DNA of 64,000 nucleotides from Gordoniibacillus chartarius. GTDB taxonomy: Bacteria; Bacillota; Bacilli; Paenibacillales; NBRC-103111. Under the pieces are notes generated by a model that worked only from the letters and a program-made list of their open reading frames with translations, was not told the origin of the DNA and did not search any database. Positions within the stretch are counted from its first letter, which is position 1. Every line of letters begins with the position of its first letter. The translations under genes and the position numbers were made by a program. This document shows positions 41,535 to 52,000 of the stretch, in pieces. The stretch is from assembly GCF_042432825.1 (NCBI RefSeq), contig NZ_JBHLWN010000031.1, positions 310,001 through 374,000 on the forward strand, read 5' to 3'.

Positions 41535-42818
41535 TTGCAGATAGAATTAGATCGCGTTACGATTCAGTTCGGTTCCGTCACCGCAGTGGACCAATTGTCG
41601 GCTGCATTTCGGAGCGGCGAGCTGGTCGCGCTGCTCGGGCCGAGCGGCTGCGGCAAAAGCACGACCCTGTTCGCGCTCGCCGGCATCTACAAGCCGACGT
41701 CAGGAGAGGTGCGGTTTGACGGCAACGTCGTCAACAAGCTGGAGCCCGAGGACCGCGAAATCGGCATGGTGTTCCAAAACTACGCCCTCTACCCTCACAT
41801 GACCGTGCTGGACAATATTCTATTCCCTTTGAAAATGAAACGGACGCCAAAACGCGAAGCGCTCGAGCGGGCTCGGGCTATGGCCGATACGGTGCAGATC
41901 GGCCATCTGCTCGACCGCCGGCCGGGCCAGCTGTCCGGCGGCCAGCAGCAGCGCGTAGCGATCGCGAGAGCGCTCGTCAAGGAGCCGAGGCTGCTGCTTC
42001 TGGACGAGCCGCTCTCGAACCTGGACGCGCGGCTGCGCCTGGAGATGCGCGAGGAAATTCGGCGCATCCAGCTCCAGGTCGGCATCACGACGGTGTTCGT
42101 GACGCACGACCAGGAGGAGGCGATGAGCATCGCCGACCGGATCGTCCTGCTGCAAAGCGGCAAGCTGCAGCAGGACGCCGCGCCGGTGGCGATGTACCGC
42201 GAACCGGCGAACTTGTTCGCGGCACAGTTCATCGGCACGCCGCCGATGAACGTGCTGGACGGTGCGCTCAGCGCCGACGGGCGCACCGCCGTGCTGGAGG
42301 CCGCGGAGCCCGGAGCCCGCGCCGTCAAGATCGGCGTCCGTCCGGAGGACTGGACGCTGGCCGAGGCCGGCGCCGGCAGCGCGGTCGCCACGGCCGTCGT
42401 CTCGCACGTCGAGACGATCGGCCGCGACACGCTGCTGCGCGCGCAGATCGGCGCAACGCCGGTGCGCCTGTACGTGCCCCAGGAGCGCGGCGCCGAGGTC
42501 GGCGAAGCGCTCCGCCTGAACGTGCGCCCGGGCAAGGCGCACGTGTTCGACCCGGCGAGCGGGGCGAGGCTCGCCGGGCCGGTGGAGCTGCGCGGCGGCA
42601 GCGGGCCCGACGCCGGCAGCGGCGGGGGCGCAGGCGCGCACAGCGGCGCCGCCAGCGCGAGCAGCGCTGTCCGCGCTCCTGCGGACAGCGGCGCTTCCTC
42701 AAGAGCAAGCGTCAACGCCGCCGCTAACGGCAACGGCAGCGCTTCCGCTGACGATCGCAGCAGCGCGGGCCGCGCGAACGCCGCCGATACCACAACGGGA
42801 GGCGGCTCCCGCGTATGA
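41535..42818 (+). CDS. Sugar ABC transporter ATPase (MsmX/UgpC type) with low-complexity tail
   Basis: 427 residues from TTG 41535, nine bases after AGGAGG at 41520-41525; the ATG at 41493 lies in the -10 and is not usable. Walker A GPSGCGKST, Q-loop VFQNYALYPHMTV, signature LSGGQQQRVAIARAL, Walker B LLLLDEPLSNLDARL and H-loop TVFVTHDQEEA are all present, then a C-terminal MalK-type regulatory domain. The last ~80 residues are Ser, Ala and Gly with few hydrophobics, in very GC-rich DNA; related ATPases lack this. First gene of an ATPase-permease-permease-binding protein operon. It might also energise the ATPase-less transporter at 8196-11723. Confidence 0.92.
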   Translation: MQIELDRVTIQFGSVTAVDQLSAAFRSGELVALLGPSGCGKSTTLFALAGIYKPTSGEVRFDGNVVNKLEPEDREIGMVFQNYALYPHMTVLDNILFPLKMKRTPKREALERARAMADTVQIGHLLDRRPGQLSGGQQQRVAIARALVKEPRLLLLDEPLSNLDARLRLEMREEIRRIQLQVGITTVFVTHDQEEAMSIADRIVLLQSGKLQQDAAPVAMYREPANLFAAQFIGTPPMNVLDGALSADGRTAVLEAAEPGARAVKIGVRPEDWTLAEAGAGSAVATAVVSHVETIGRDTLLRAQIGATPVRLYVPQERGAEVGEALRLNVRPGKAHVFDPASGARLAGPVELRGGSGPDAGSGGGAGAHSGAASASSAVRAPADSGASSRASVNAAANGNGSASADDRSSAGRANAADTTTGGGSRV

Positions 42819-43717
42819 ACGAACGCCCGACGCTGCGCCAGGCGGCGTATGCCTTGCTCTACCTGCTTCCCGCGCTCGCCGTCGTCTTCATTTTCACCCT
42901 GTACCCGATCGTTAAGTCGTTCGATATCAGCTTGTACACGAAGTACAACTTCTACAAAAACATCGTGTTCGAACGGGGCTTCGGCAACTATGTCACGATG
43001 GTGAACGACCCGGAATTTTGGCAGTCCCTGCGCAATACCGCCGTCTTCGTCGTCGGCACCGTGCCGCTCACAATGCTGATTTCGCTGGCGATTGCGATGC
43101 TGCTGACGTCGAACATCAAGGGCCGCGACTTCTTCCGGTCCATCTACTTTTTGCCGGTTGTGACCTCTGTTGTGGCGGTGTCGCTCGTCTGGAAGTGGAT
43201 TTTCCATACGGACTACGGGCTGCTGAACGAAATGCTGGGCTGGTTCGGCATCGGCCGGATCGGCTGGCTCACCACCCCGGAATGGGCCATGCCCTCGCTG
43301 ATCATTTTCAGCATATGGAAGGGGCTCGGCTACAACGTCATCATTTTTCTCGCCGGGCTGCAGTCGATCGACAAGCAGATGTACCTCGCCGCCCGCGTGG
43401 ACGGCGCCCGACCGTGGCAAAGGTTTCGGCGCATTACGCTGCCGCTGCTGTCGCCGACGACATTTTACATCTCGATTGTATCGCTTATCACGTCCGTGAA
43501 GGTGTTCGACGAAATATTCGCCATGTTCGGCGGAATCGCCTCGCACGGGGGGCCGGGCCGCAGTGCGATGACGATCGTTTACTACATTTTTGAAAAATTT
43601 TACGTCGAGAACAAATTCGGCCTTGCCTCGGCGGCCTCCTATGCGCTGTTCGTCATAACGCTGCTGTTCACCTTGATCCAAATGTACATCGCCCGGAAGA
43701 GGGTGCATTACACATGA
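42815..43717 (+). CDS. Sugar ABC transporter permease (UgpA/MalF type)
   Basis: 300 residues, six membrane helices from LLYLLPALAVVFIFTLYPIV. The EAA loop is seen in AARVDGARPWQRFRRITLPLL. The start overlaps the ATPase stop as ATGA, so translation is coupled. It forms the inner-membrane channel with the next gene product. Confidence 0.92.
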   Translation: MNERPTLRQAAYALLYLLPALAVVFIFTLYPIVKSFDISLYTKYNFYKNIVFERGFGNYVTMVNDPEFWQSLRNTAVFVVGTVPLTMLISLAIAMLLTSNIKGRDFFRSIYFLPVVTSVVAVSLVWKWIFHTDYGLLNEMLGWFGIGRIGWLTTPEWAMPSLIIFSIWKGLGYNVIIFLAGLQSIDKQMYLAARVDGARPWQRFRRITLPLLSPTTFYISIVSLITSVKVFDEIFAMFGGIASHGGPGRSAMTIVYYIFEKFYVENKFGLASAASYALFVITLLFTLIQMYIARKRVHYT

Positions 43718-44544
43718 GCACGACGACCAAGCCATGGGCGCTCGCCCTCATTTACGCGCTGCTTATCGCCGGGAGCATTCTCATGCTGCTCCCCTTTCTC
43801 TGGATGATCAGCACCTCGCTCAAGCATAGCTCCGAGGTGATCGTCCTGCCGCCCAAATGGATTCCGTCCCGCTTACAATGGCAGAACTATGTCACAGCAT
43901 GGCAGGCCGCGCCGTTTGGCAGGTACATGATCAACAGTGTCGTTGTCACCTTCCTATGCACGGTCGGCGAGCTGGTCACGACGATTCTGGCGTCGTTCGC
44001 CTTCGCCAAGCTGCGTTTTTACGGACGGGATGCGCTGTTTGCGATTTTGCTCGCGACGATGATGGTGCCGCAGGAAATGCTGCTCATCCCAAACTACATC
44101 ACGCTGACGGAGCTCGGCTGGCTCGACCGTTACGAAGCGCTCATCATCCCGTGGATCGCCTCGGTGTTCGCCATTTTCCTGCTGCGCCAATACTTCCTCG
44201 GCATTCCGCAGCAGCTTTACTACGCTTGCCGCATCGACGGCTGCCGCGACTGGGGCTTCCTGTGGCGGATCATGGTTCCGCTCAGCAAGCCGGCGCTCGT
44301 CACCATCGCGCTGCTTAAGGCGATCGGCTCGTGGAATGCCTTCCTTTGGCCGCTCATTATGACGAACTCGGAGGAGATGCGCACGATGCCTGTCGGGCTG
44401 ACCGCTTTCTTTTCCGAAACCGACCTGAACTATGAGCTGCTGATGGCGGCCTCGATGATGATCGTGGCGCCGATGCTGCTGCTCTACGCTGCCCTGCAGC
44501 GCTCAATCGTGGAAGGCATATCCCGCGGCGGATTAAAGGGGTAA
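43714..44544 (+). CDS. Sugar ABC transporter permease (UgpE/MalG type)
   Basis: 276 residues. Starts with the membrane helix LIYALLIAGSILMLLPFLWM; the EAA loop is ACRIDGCRDWGFLWRIMVPL, where the usual first residues are slightly altered. ATGA overlap with the preceding permease. Confidence 0.92.
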   Translation: MSTTTKPWALALIYALLIAGSILMLLPFLWMISTSLKHSSEVIVLPPKWIPSRLQWQNYVTAWQAAPFGRYMINSVVVTFLCTVGELVTTILASFAFAKLRFYGRDALFAILLATMMVPQEMLLIPNYITLTELGWLDRYEALIIPWIASVFAIFLLRQYFLGIPQQLYYACRIDGCRDWGFLWRIMVPLSKPALVTIALLKAIGSWNAFLWPLIMTNSEEMRTMPVGLTAFFSETDLNYELLMAASMMIVAPMLLLYAALQRSIVEGISRGGLKG

Positions 44545-44598
44545 TCTCAGCCCCTGCAATCATAAATAAATTCAACCATTATCGGAGGGGAACACGTA

Positions 44599-45999
44599 AT
44601 GATGAAAAAGCAATTGGCAACCCTGGGGCTTACGCTCGTATTCGCAGCGACAGCTGCGGCTTGCGGCAGCGATGCGGCAAATAACGGCGCTGCTAACGGC
44701 ACATCGAACGGTACGGCGAGCGGCAGCGAGCCTGCCAAGGCGGCTGCACCGGCAACGGGCATTACGACCAGCATCGAAGGCAAGCAGGTGGAGATCGAAT
44801 TCTGGCACGCGATGACCGGCGAGCAGGAAAAAGCGCTGAAGAAAATTACCGACGATTTTACCGCGAAAAATACGAACATCAAAGTGAAGCTCGTTCCTCA
44901 GGGCGGCTACAACGACCTGCAGCAGAAGCTGACGGCGGCGGCTAAGGCGAAGAACACCCCGACGCTGTCGCAAACGTACGAAAACTGGAACAACGAATTT
45001 ATCGAAAACGGTGTCGCCGCCGATCTGACTCCGTACATCAACGACGCCAAGTACGGCTGGACGAAGGACGAGCTGAACGACATCGCCCAAGTGTACCGCG
45101 ACAACAACACGTGGGACGGCAAGTTCTATTCCGTACCTTTCAACAAGTCGACGAACGTGCTGTTCTACAACAAGACGCTGCTCGACAAAGCCGGAGCTAA
45201 AGTGCCTACCACTTGGGACGAGCTGAAGGACGCTGCGAAGAAAGTAACGCAGGACAAGCCGGACGGCAAGGGCAAAATTCTCGGCATGGGCTTTGAAAAC
45301 TCCGTCGGCCTCGACTTCAACACGTACGTTCGTCAAGCCGGCGGTAATTTTATCGACGAGAAGGCCGGCAAGGCGCTGTTCAACTCGGCGGAAGGCAAAG
45401 AAGCGCTGACGTTCATCAACAGCTTCATCAAGGACGGCACGGGCCGGCTTGCAGGCGAAGACAAGTTCATGTCCGAGCCGTTCGGCCGCGGCGACGTCGC
45501 GATGTACATCGGCTCCTCCGCGGGCTTGACCTTCGTGGACAAGGCTGTCGCCGGCAAGTTCGAGTGGTCGGTCGCTCCGCTGCCGAAGGGCAAGAAGGCC
45601 GCTGCGGTCATCCAGGGCACGAACGTATCGGTCTTTAACACGGCTAACGATGAGCAGAAGCTTGCCGCCTGGATGTACCTGAAGCACCTGATCAACACCG
45701 AGAATACCGCCTACTGGGCGATGAAAACCGGTTACTTGCCGGTGCGTACGTCAGCTTCCAACTCCGAAGAGTACAAAAACTTCGTGAAGTCGAACCCGAA
45801 CCAGGGCGTAGCGGAAAAGCAGCTGGGAGACGGCTACTTCTACTACCGCGGTTATGGTGCGAACGCGATCCAGAACGTGCTGATCAAGGAAGTCGAGAAC
45901 GTGAACCTTAACAAGAAGTCCATCGAACAAGCGCTGGCGGACGCGGAGAAAGCTGCAAACGACGAAATCGCGAAAGCGAAGGCCGCTGCCGGAAAATAA
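44599..45999 (+). CDS. Sugar ABC transporter substrate-binding lipoprotein (UgpB-like)
   Basis: 466 residues. Signal peptide with lipobox AAAC (about residues 19-22), an Asn/Gly/Ala linker, then a family-1 solute-binding fold: IEFWHAMTGEQEKALKKI at the start, and TVPFNKSTNVLFYNK-like and GDVAMYIGSSAG segments. GGAGGGG eight bases before ATG. Most like glycerol-3-phosphate/sugar binding proteins; ligand not certain. Followed by a terminator. Confidence 0.92.
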   Translation: MMKKQLATLGLTLVFAATAAACGSDAANNGAANGTSNGTASGSEPAKAAAPATGITTSIEGKQVEIEFWHAMTGEQEKALKKITDDFTAKNTNIKVKLVPQGGYNDLQQKLTAAAKAKNTPTLSQTYENWNNEFIENGVAADLTPYINDAKYGWTKDELNDIAQVYRDNNTWDGKFYSVPFNKSTNVLFYNKTLLDKAGAKVPTTWDELKDAAKKVTQDKPDGKGKILGMGFENSVGLDFNTYVRQAGGNFIDEKAGKALFNSAEGKEALTFINSFIKDGTGRLAGEDKFMSEPFGRGDVAMYIGSSAGLTFVDKAVAGKFEWSVAPLPKGKKAAAVIQGTNVSVFNTANDEQKLAAWMYLKHLINTENTAYWAMKTGYLPVRTSASNSEEYKNFVKSNPNQGVAEKQLGDGYFYYRGYGANAIQNVLIKEVENVNLNKKSIEQALADAEKAANDEIAKAKAAAGK

Positions 46000-46019
46000 T
46001 ACGCTTACTGCTAGAGGAG

Positions 46020-46052
46020 AAAGGATCCGCCCCGGCGCGATCCTTTCTTTCT
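46020..46052 (+). terminator. Terminator after the ABC binding-protein gene
   Basis: AAAGGATC pairs with GATCCTTT around a GC-rich loop, then CTTTCTT. The hydrolase gene lies 42 bases further on and may be read by leakage. Confidence 0.7.
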
Positions 46053-46094
46053 TCCCGATATTCCAAATGCAACTTGCTAAAGGAGTCTACCGCC

Positions 46095-47522
46095 ATGTCT
46101 GCATCCTCCAAAACATCGGTCCGGTTCTGGTCCGGACTGCGCACGATCGGCGGCACCGTCGTTACCGTACAATATGAGGACGCGAAAATCGTGTTCGATT
46201 TCGGCGCAGCGTACAATCCCGCAGCGAATGTGCTGGACGGTCAAGTCCGGCTGCGTCAAGGCGCCCTGCTGCACGATTACATCCGCCTCGGCACGCTGCC
46301 GGGCGTCGACGGCTTATATGAGGCCGAGCAGCTGCGCGGGCTGTCCGGCATTCGTCCGTTCGATCGAGAAAGGGACGCCCGAACGGCAGTGTTCATCTCT
46401 CATCTGCACTACGATCATATGCTGGGTATAGGCCTCATCCCGGAGCACATTCCGGTTTACATGAGCCGTATGTCACGGCGGCTGTACCGCCGTCTGCATA
46501 AGATCGGCGAAGGCGTCGCCGGTTCCCGCCACCGTTTTCAAGCGATGCCGGGCGGTCTGCAGCCTGTCCGCATCGGAGCCATCGAGGTGACCGCTCTGCC
46601 GGTCGACCACGATATTCTCGGCGCCTGCGCATTCCATATTCGCACGCCGGACGGCACGATTCTGTATACCGGCGACCTGCGCTTCCACGGCAATCATCCG
46701 GAATGGACGGAAGCGATGATGGCCAAGGCGAAGGAGCTCGGCGCCGACATTCTCATCATCGAGGGCACGATGCTGAACCTGCCGAACGACGACGGACTGC
46801 CGGTGGACGTAAAGCCCGCGGACCTTGCGCCGTCGCGGGAGCTTCCCGAAGGCTGGACGCGGGAGCCGGATATGCCGGGTCTGGTGGCGAACCGCTTGCT
46901 CGCTGCGAACGGGCTCGCCCTCGTCAATACGGCCCCGCGCAATGTCGAGCGCCTCGTCTCGATGGCCGAAGCTGCCCGGCAGGCAGGCCGGATGGCCGTA
47001 TTCGAGCCGGAATCCGCGTACCTGCTGCACACGATGACCGCTTGCCGGGACTTCCTCGTCTACGAATCGGATACGACCAGCCGGCTTCTCGCCGCCGGCA
47101 AAGCGCCCGGCTGGCTGCGTAAAACCGCCATTCGATCCGTACTGATCAACGCTGCTGGTGTGAACCGCAGTCCTTCCCGCTACCTGCTGCAAAACACGTA
47201 CGGCAACCTGCTGGAGCTGCTTGATCTGGATACGTCTGGCGGCATCTATGTGCACAGCGACGGCGTACCGCTCGGCTCGTTCGACCCGACCTACGGCAAG
47301 CTGCTTGCCTTCCTGGAGAGCCTCGGCCTGCCTTTCGCCGCGGTTCGCTGCTCCGGCCACGCTCCGGCCGAGAACCTCAAGTACATCGCCGACATGATCG
47401 ATCCGCCGACGCTCGTGCCTCTTCACAGCTTCCATCCCGAGCTGCTGCTGCCGAAGTCCGGCGTACAGCTGCTGCCGGAATACGGCCGCACGTACCGCCT
47501 CGAAGGCGGACGTCTGCTGTAA
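46095..47522 (+). CDS. Metallo-beta-lactamase/beta-CASP-like hydrolase
   Basis: 475 residues from ATG 46095 (AAAGGAG nine bases upstream). The metal motif is HLHYDHMLG, with D in LYTGDLRFHGN and a late His in SGHAPAENLKYIADMIDP, followed by LVPLHSFHPE. These last two are typical of beta-CASP enzymes such as RNase J and CPSF-like proteins. It is shorter than RNase J (~555) and lacks its C-terminal domain as far as I can see. It follows a UgpB-type sugar/glycerophosphate transporter, so a phosphodiesterase acting on an imported molecule is one reading, an RNA exonuclease another. Substrate undetermined. Confidence 0.8.
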   Translation: MSASSKTSVRFWSGLRTIGGTVVTVQYEDAKIVFDFGAAYNPAANVLDGQVRLRQGALLHDYIRLGTLPGVDGLYEAEQLRGLSGIRPFDRERDARTAVFISHLHYDHMLGIGLIPEHIPVYMSRMSRRLYRRLHKIGEGVAGSRHRFQAMPGGLQPVRIGAIEVTALPVDHDILGACAFHIRTPDGTILYTGDLRFHGNHPEWTEAMMAKAKELGADILIIEGTMLNLPNDDGLPVDVKPADLAPSRELPEGWTREPDMPGLVANRLLAANGLALVNTAPRNVERLVSMAEAARQAGRMAVFEPESAYLLHTMTACRDFLVYESDTTSRLLAAGKAPGWLRKTAIRSVLINAAGVNRSPSRYLLQNTYGNLLELLDLDTSGGIYVHSDGVPLGSFDPTYGKLLAFLESLGLPFAAVRCSGHAPAENLKYIADMIDPPTLVPLHSFHPELLLPKSGVQLLPEYGRTYRLEGGRLL

Positions 47523-47526
47523 AGGC

Positions 47527-47574
47527 AAAAAGCCCCCACCGGCGGCACCATCGTCGCGGTCGGGGGCTTCTTCC
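47527..47574. terminator. Terminator between hydrolase and TPR-glycosyltransferase
   Basis: AAGCCCCCACCG pairs with CGGTCGGGGGCTT around a GC-rich loop; TTCTTCC on one side and AAAAA-type sequence on the other make it usable in both directions. Confidence 0.75.
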
Positions 47575-49007
47575 TACTTATCTTCGATTTTCACCAGCTG
47601 TTCCCGTATTCGCTCCAGCGGCTTCTCCAGCTTCGGCTTCACATCCGGATACGTCTCCGCCAAATGCGTGAATATCCGATGCGCATCGCCGAACTTCCCG
47701 GCCGCCTTCGCCACCTCGGCGAGCGAGGCGTCCGCCCGCCAGCGCCGGATCTCGTGATCCGGCGACACCGTGCCGCGGTACTGCTCAAAGCCCTTCTTCG
47801 CGCCGCGCAGCAGCTTCTCGGCTTCCCGGTGCAGCTGGCGGGCGCGCTTCATCTGCAGCAAGGCTAAATAATACTGCGCGTCCGGATAATGCGGCTCCAG
47901 CTCCAGCGCCTTCCGGCAAGCCCGCTCGGCGGCGTCCAGCTCTTCCCGCTCCGTATACAGCTTCGCCTGCAGCATATACACATCAAGCCTTCTCGCAAAA
48001 TGCGGCTGCCGCCCCGCATGCTTCTCGGCTTCGTGCAAACCGCGCAGCGCCTCGTCCTTCGCTCCGTCCGCCAGCGACTCTCTCGCATAATACAGCCACC
48101 AGCCGGGATTGTCCGGCTCCTCCTCGACCATCATGCGCAGCAAGTCGAGATTGCGCCGGATTTTCCCCTTGCGCTGCATCATTTCCGGCTCATAGCCGTC
48201 ATGCAGGAGCCGAATCCGCACCGGCTGGCGGTACGCTTCCGACGCGAACATCCCCTTCCCTAGGGCGATGACCTGCTCATGCACGCGGCCGTAGTACCGC
48301 AGATTCCGATTCAAGGGAAACATCCGCGTCTGCGAAAATTCATGGTGAACCGCGCCTTGCTTCTCGTTCACCTGCCAAATATAGAGCACCGGCGGCGCCT
48401 TCAGCTCGTCAAACAATCCAGCCGCTTCCCGCACCGCAGCGATATCGGCCGGATGAAGATGCTCGTCCGCATCGACCCAAAGCACCCAATCCGTGTTCAT
48501 CGCCGCAAGCCCGGCATTCCTCAGCGCCGCAAAGTCATTCTGCCATACCGCCGACACAACACGCACTTTCGCGTATTCCCGAGCGATCTCCACCGTGCGG
48601 TCCTGCGACTCGCAGTCGACGAGGACGATGTCATCCACGGCGTTCAGCAAGCTCTCGATGCATCGCCGGATCGAACGCTCCTCATCTCTGGCAATGATAC
48701 CGGCCGTAACGGTCACCGGCTTGCAGCGGAGCAGCTCCTCGATGTCCGGTCGGCGCGAGCCCTGCGGCACCGGCCGCAGCGACTCCTGCGCCTCCGCCAC
48801 CCACGTCGCCTGCGGATCCAGCAGCCAGGCGCGCTCGTAGGCGGCCGCCGCCGCGGCGCCGGAGCCGCGGCTCTGCAGCGCTTGCCCGAGCAGCACCCAC
48901 AGCTGCGCCTGCAGCGGCTGCTGCCGGAGCGCCGCGGCAGCCTGCGCTTCCGCTTCGGCATGCCGGCCCGACTGCAGCAAGCCGATAAGAATCTCTATTG
49001 CACTCAT
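47574..49007 (-). CDS. GT2 glycosyltransferase flanked by TPR repeats
   Basis: 477 residues. N-terminal TPR-like helices (1-90), a GT2 domain from ~97 (VTAGIIARDEERSIRRCIESLL; LVDCESQDRTVEIA; VDADEHLHP with the D-x-D), then TPR repeats to the end (DAAERACRKALELEPHYPDAQYYLAL). This architecture is shared with SunS-like protein glycosyltransferases, in which TPR-like parts bind the acceptor. The start overlaps the stop of the 1833-residue surface protein as ATGA and has no good ribosome site, so it is translated by coupling. That makes the surface protein the obvious candidate acceptor, though this is inference. Confidence 0.88.
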   Translation of the reverse strand: MSAIEILIGLLQSGRHAEAEAQAAAALRQQPLQAQLWVLLGQALQSRGSGAAAAAAYERAWLLDPQATWVAEAQESLRPVPQGSRRPDIEELLRCKPVTVTAGIIARDEERSIRRCIESLLNAVDDIVLVDCESQDRTVEIAREYAKVRVVSAVWQNDFAALRNAGLAAMNTDWVLWVDADEHLHPADIAAVREAAGLFDELKAPPVLYIWQVNEKQGAVHHEFSQTRMFPLNRNLRYYGRVHEQVIALGKGMFASEAYRQPVRIRLLHDGYEPEMMQRKGKIRRNLDLLRMMVEEEPDNPGWWLYYARESLADGAKDEALRGLHEAEKHAGRQPHFARRLDVYMLQAKLYTEREELDAAERACRKALELEPHYPDAQYYLALLQMKRARQLHREAEKLLRGAKKGFEQYRGTVSPDHEIRRWRADASLAEVAKAAGKFGDAHRIFTHLAETYPDVKPKLEKPLERIREQLVKIEDK

Positions 49008-52000
49008 ACTGGGTGATCCACGATAACTGCAAAGCGATCGATGATCCCTTTCCCCGTTGTCGGATCGGTACCCACGAGGGTGATGTAACCATGACCTAAG
49101 CCGTTTGACTTCACCTTCAAATCGTTTCCTTCCATCGTCACCGTTGGTGCCAGATCATTGCTCTCCATGCCTGTCCATTCCATAGCAGCGATCGTGAATC
49201 GCGTCGCTGAGGTAATCCCGGCATCGGCAGCGGCATACAGCTCATACAAGTTCTCTACAACACTTTCCGTATCAATATTCAAGTTGATGAATACATAATC
49301 AACAGGTTCGGTTAGTGGATCAGCCGGAGCTCTGAGCGTGACGGTCTTGCCTGTCAGCTGCTCCTCGGACGTATTGCTTATCGTCACATTGATCAACGCA
49401 TCCGTAGGACGCGATTCCGCATGGCCGGCAAATTCAATCACAGGATAAAACGGATCGGTTTCATCCGTATGAACCCAATCCTGCTCCGAACCATACGTTC
49501 CCGGGATCCATGTGTCCACCGTATACATCCGCCCGTCCGTACCGCCGATGAAGAGCGGCTTCAAGCTTAGCGACAGCCCCTCCGCTTCATACACCGTATA
49601 AGAGTCCGCCAAATCGATAATCGGATTGATCGTATACGGCACCGTCAAAGCCGGACCTTTACCGTCCGTCGCTGTCACCATGAACGTAGCCGGAGTCGAC
49701 CAGTTGTCAAAGCTTCCTGATAGTACCAAATTACCGCTATCCAGCGTGGCCGTCACTCCGTTGCTCTCATCCGTCATCAAACTGGACGTAGAGGACAGGC
49801 TGAACGAAAGCTCATTCGATTCCCGATCGTAAAACTTATTATACAAAGATACGTAAGGGCTCGAACCGCTCACTGTAGGCGTATAGTACTCGTTCGTGGA
49901 TACCCCGTCTTTCGTTGTGACAGGCGTATTGACTTCGATGCCGTACCGCTGCCGAGCACTTTTTCCGTCGGAAGCGTAGAAGTACAAGTAACCCCCGGAC
50001 CAAAACGTTCCGCTGTATACCAGCTTATGTCCATCTACAATGTAGTCCATTAGTGCGCCTGAAGCCGAGCTCCAATCATATTCGAAGGTGATCGTATCGT
50101 TATCCGAATCGGTAAAATAATCCCGGAGATCGATCGTCGTTATCGGTACATATTCATTCGGCACCGCGTTGATCAGCGGCAGCGGCTTCGTCAGGCTCGG
50201 CTTCGCGTTTTTCAAGATCCGATACGGCACCGTTGACTCAAACGTTTTCCCGTTAAACTCTTCCTTGGCTTTCACCGTAAACATGGCCTCGTCATCGTTC
50301 AACGTGCCGCTGAATGAGAGCTGCCCGTAGTCAAGGTTCACGGTCAAACCGCCTACATTCAACTGGTTCGTTTCGGCCGCACCGTCCATCAGGTAATACG
50401 ATAAATTTCCACCGTCGGTCGACTCGAACATATTCCACATATACTCGGAGCCATAAGGTTCTTTCAGGAGCTCGCCATCCGTCCAGTAAATAACAGGTTC
50501 ACTCACTTTGACGACCGGATTCCGAATCGGCTTCAAATTCACATAGTAGTACACCGGATCTGACTTGTGATCGGTTCCCGTGACCGTAAAGGTAGCCATA
50601 GATGCCAGAGGGCCGGTAAAGCTCAATACCCCCGAATCGCTGATGCTCGCCGTCAACCCGCCGCTCATGTATGTGTAAACATCGTAATCGATCGCGTCCT
50701 GATCGCCGTCCGAGAAAATCGTATTCAAATCAATGTCAGGCAGCGGCTCGCCGTCTTCCAGCGTAAGCTCATAGCTGCTTGAAGATACTGTAGTCACGTT
50801 GTTTTGGTATACGGTATACGATGCGGTCGCGTAATAGCTCGGCTTGTAAGGTTCCGCAGCCTTAACAATAAACGTTGCCTCCGGCCCAGTCAGCTCGCCT
50901 GTAAAGTACAGATTGCCGCTTGCAAAGTAAGCGGTCAAGCCGTCCGCCGGATTGTCTCCTACCACAGAATACTCCAGATCCCCTCCATGGCTTGATGTAA
51001 AGTTCCCGCTCAAATCCGCCATTGGAAGATAAACGTCATTGTTAGGCGTTCTATTCTGGTACAACGATACGCTATTTTCGTGTACCGTCGGGTTGCTCAG
51101 CGGCCTGAAAGTAATCCGGGTATTCACATGGCCTCCCTTTTTGTCTTCCGCATAGAGGTAGATCACCGCCCTTTCGGTCAAATCGCCGGTGAACGTCAGC
51201 TCTGTGCCGGTAACGATCGGCTCAATATCACCATACCAGTCTGCTGAATACTCAAGTGTATCCCCGTCGGCATCTTGGAAGATGTCCAACAAGTTCAAAG
51301 TCGGCAGCGTTTGTCCTTCTTCGATATAGATCGAATAATTATTATACTCATCGGTCACCGTAGGGGCTGTGTTCGGCAATACGGTGTAAATGGCCTGCGA
51401 ATCGAATTTCGTTCCGTCCGCAGTCGTTTCCGTCGCTTTCACGGTAAGTTCGATAGAACCGGAATATAAGTTTTCGTTAAAATAGATCCATCCGTCTTCT
51501 TCCGAGAGCTCCGCATTTTCCGGAACTACGTTCACAATCTCAAAGCTCAACTCTTCCGATTCCGACGATTTGTTGAAATTGTCCCACAGGTTAATATATG
51601 GAATCTCCCCGTTCAATGCATAATGCGTGACATTGCTCTCGAAGACCGGAGGAACGAGCTCATAATGGATGTGAGCGCCGGATTTATACTTCCCGTCGTT
51701 GGCAACAATGTCAAACTGGGCTTTGCGCGAGTCCCAATTTCCGTCGAATCTGACGATATTTCCGTCCCTGTATGCGGTTATGTACTGCTCCGGATCGAAC
51801 CACAATTCATACGTTAAAGCATCGCCGTCATCATCTTTAAACAGCTGAGACAAGTCCAGCTGCGGCAGTGAATCGCCGTCCCGGATAACTTTGTAATAGT
51901 CATCCTCGTAATAGCTCGATGTCACGACCGGCTTATGGTTTCTCGAGAACGTATACACGGCCTCCGAGCTGAGCTCTTCTCCGCGAATCGTCTGCGAAGC

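Noticed and set aside
41795..43735. 646-residue minus-strand ORF
   Set aside because: Antisense to the ABC ATPase and permease in GC-rich DNA; the sense frames carry full family motifs.
44572..45687. 371-residue minus-strand ORF
   Set aside because: Antisense to the clear binding-protein gene, with no ribosome site.
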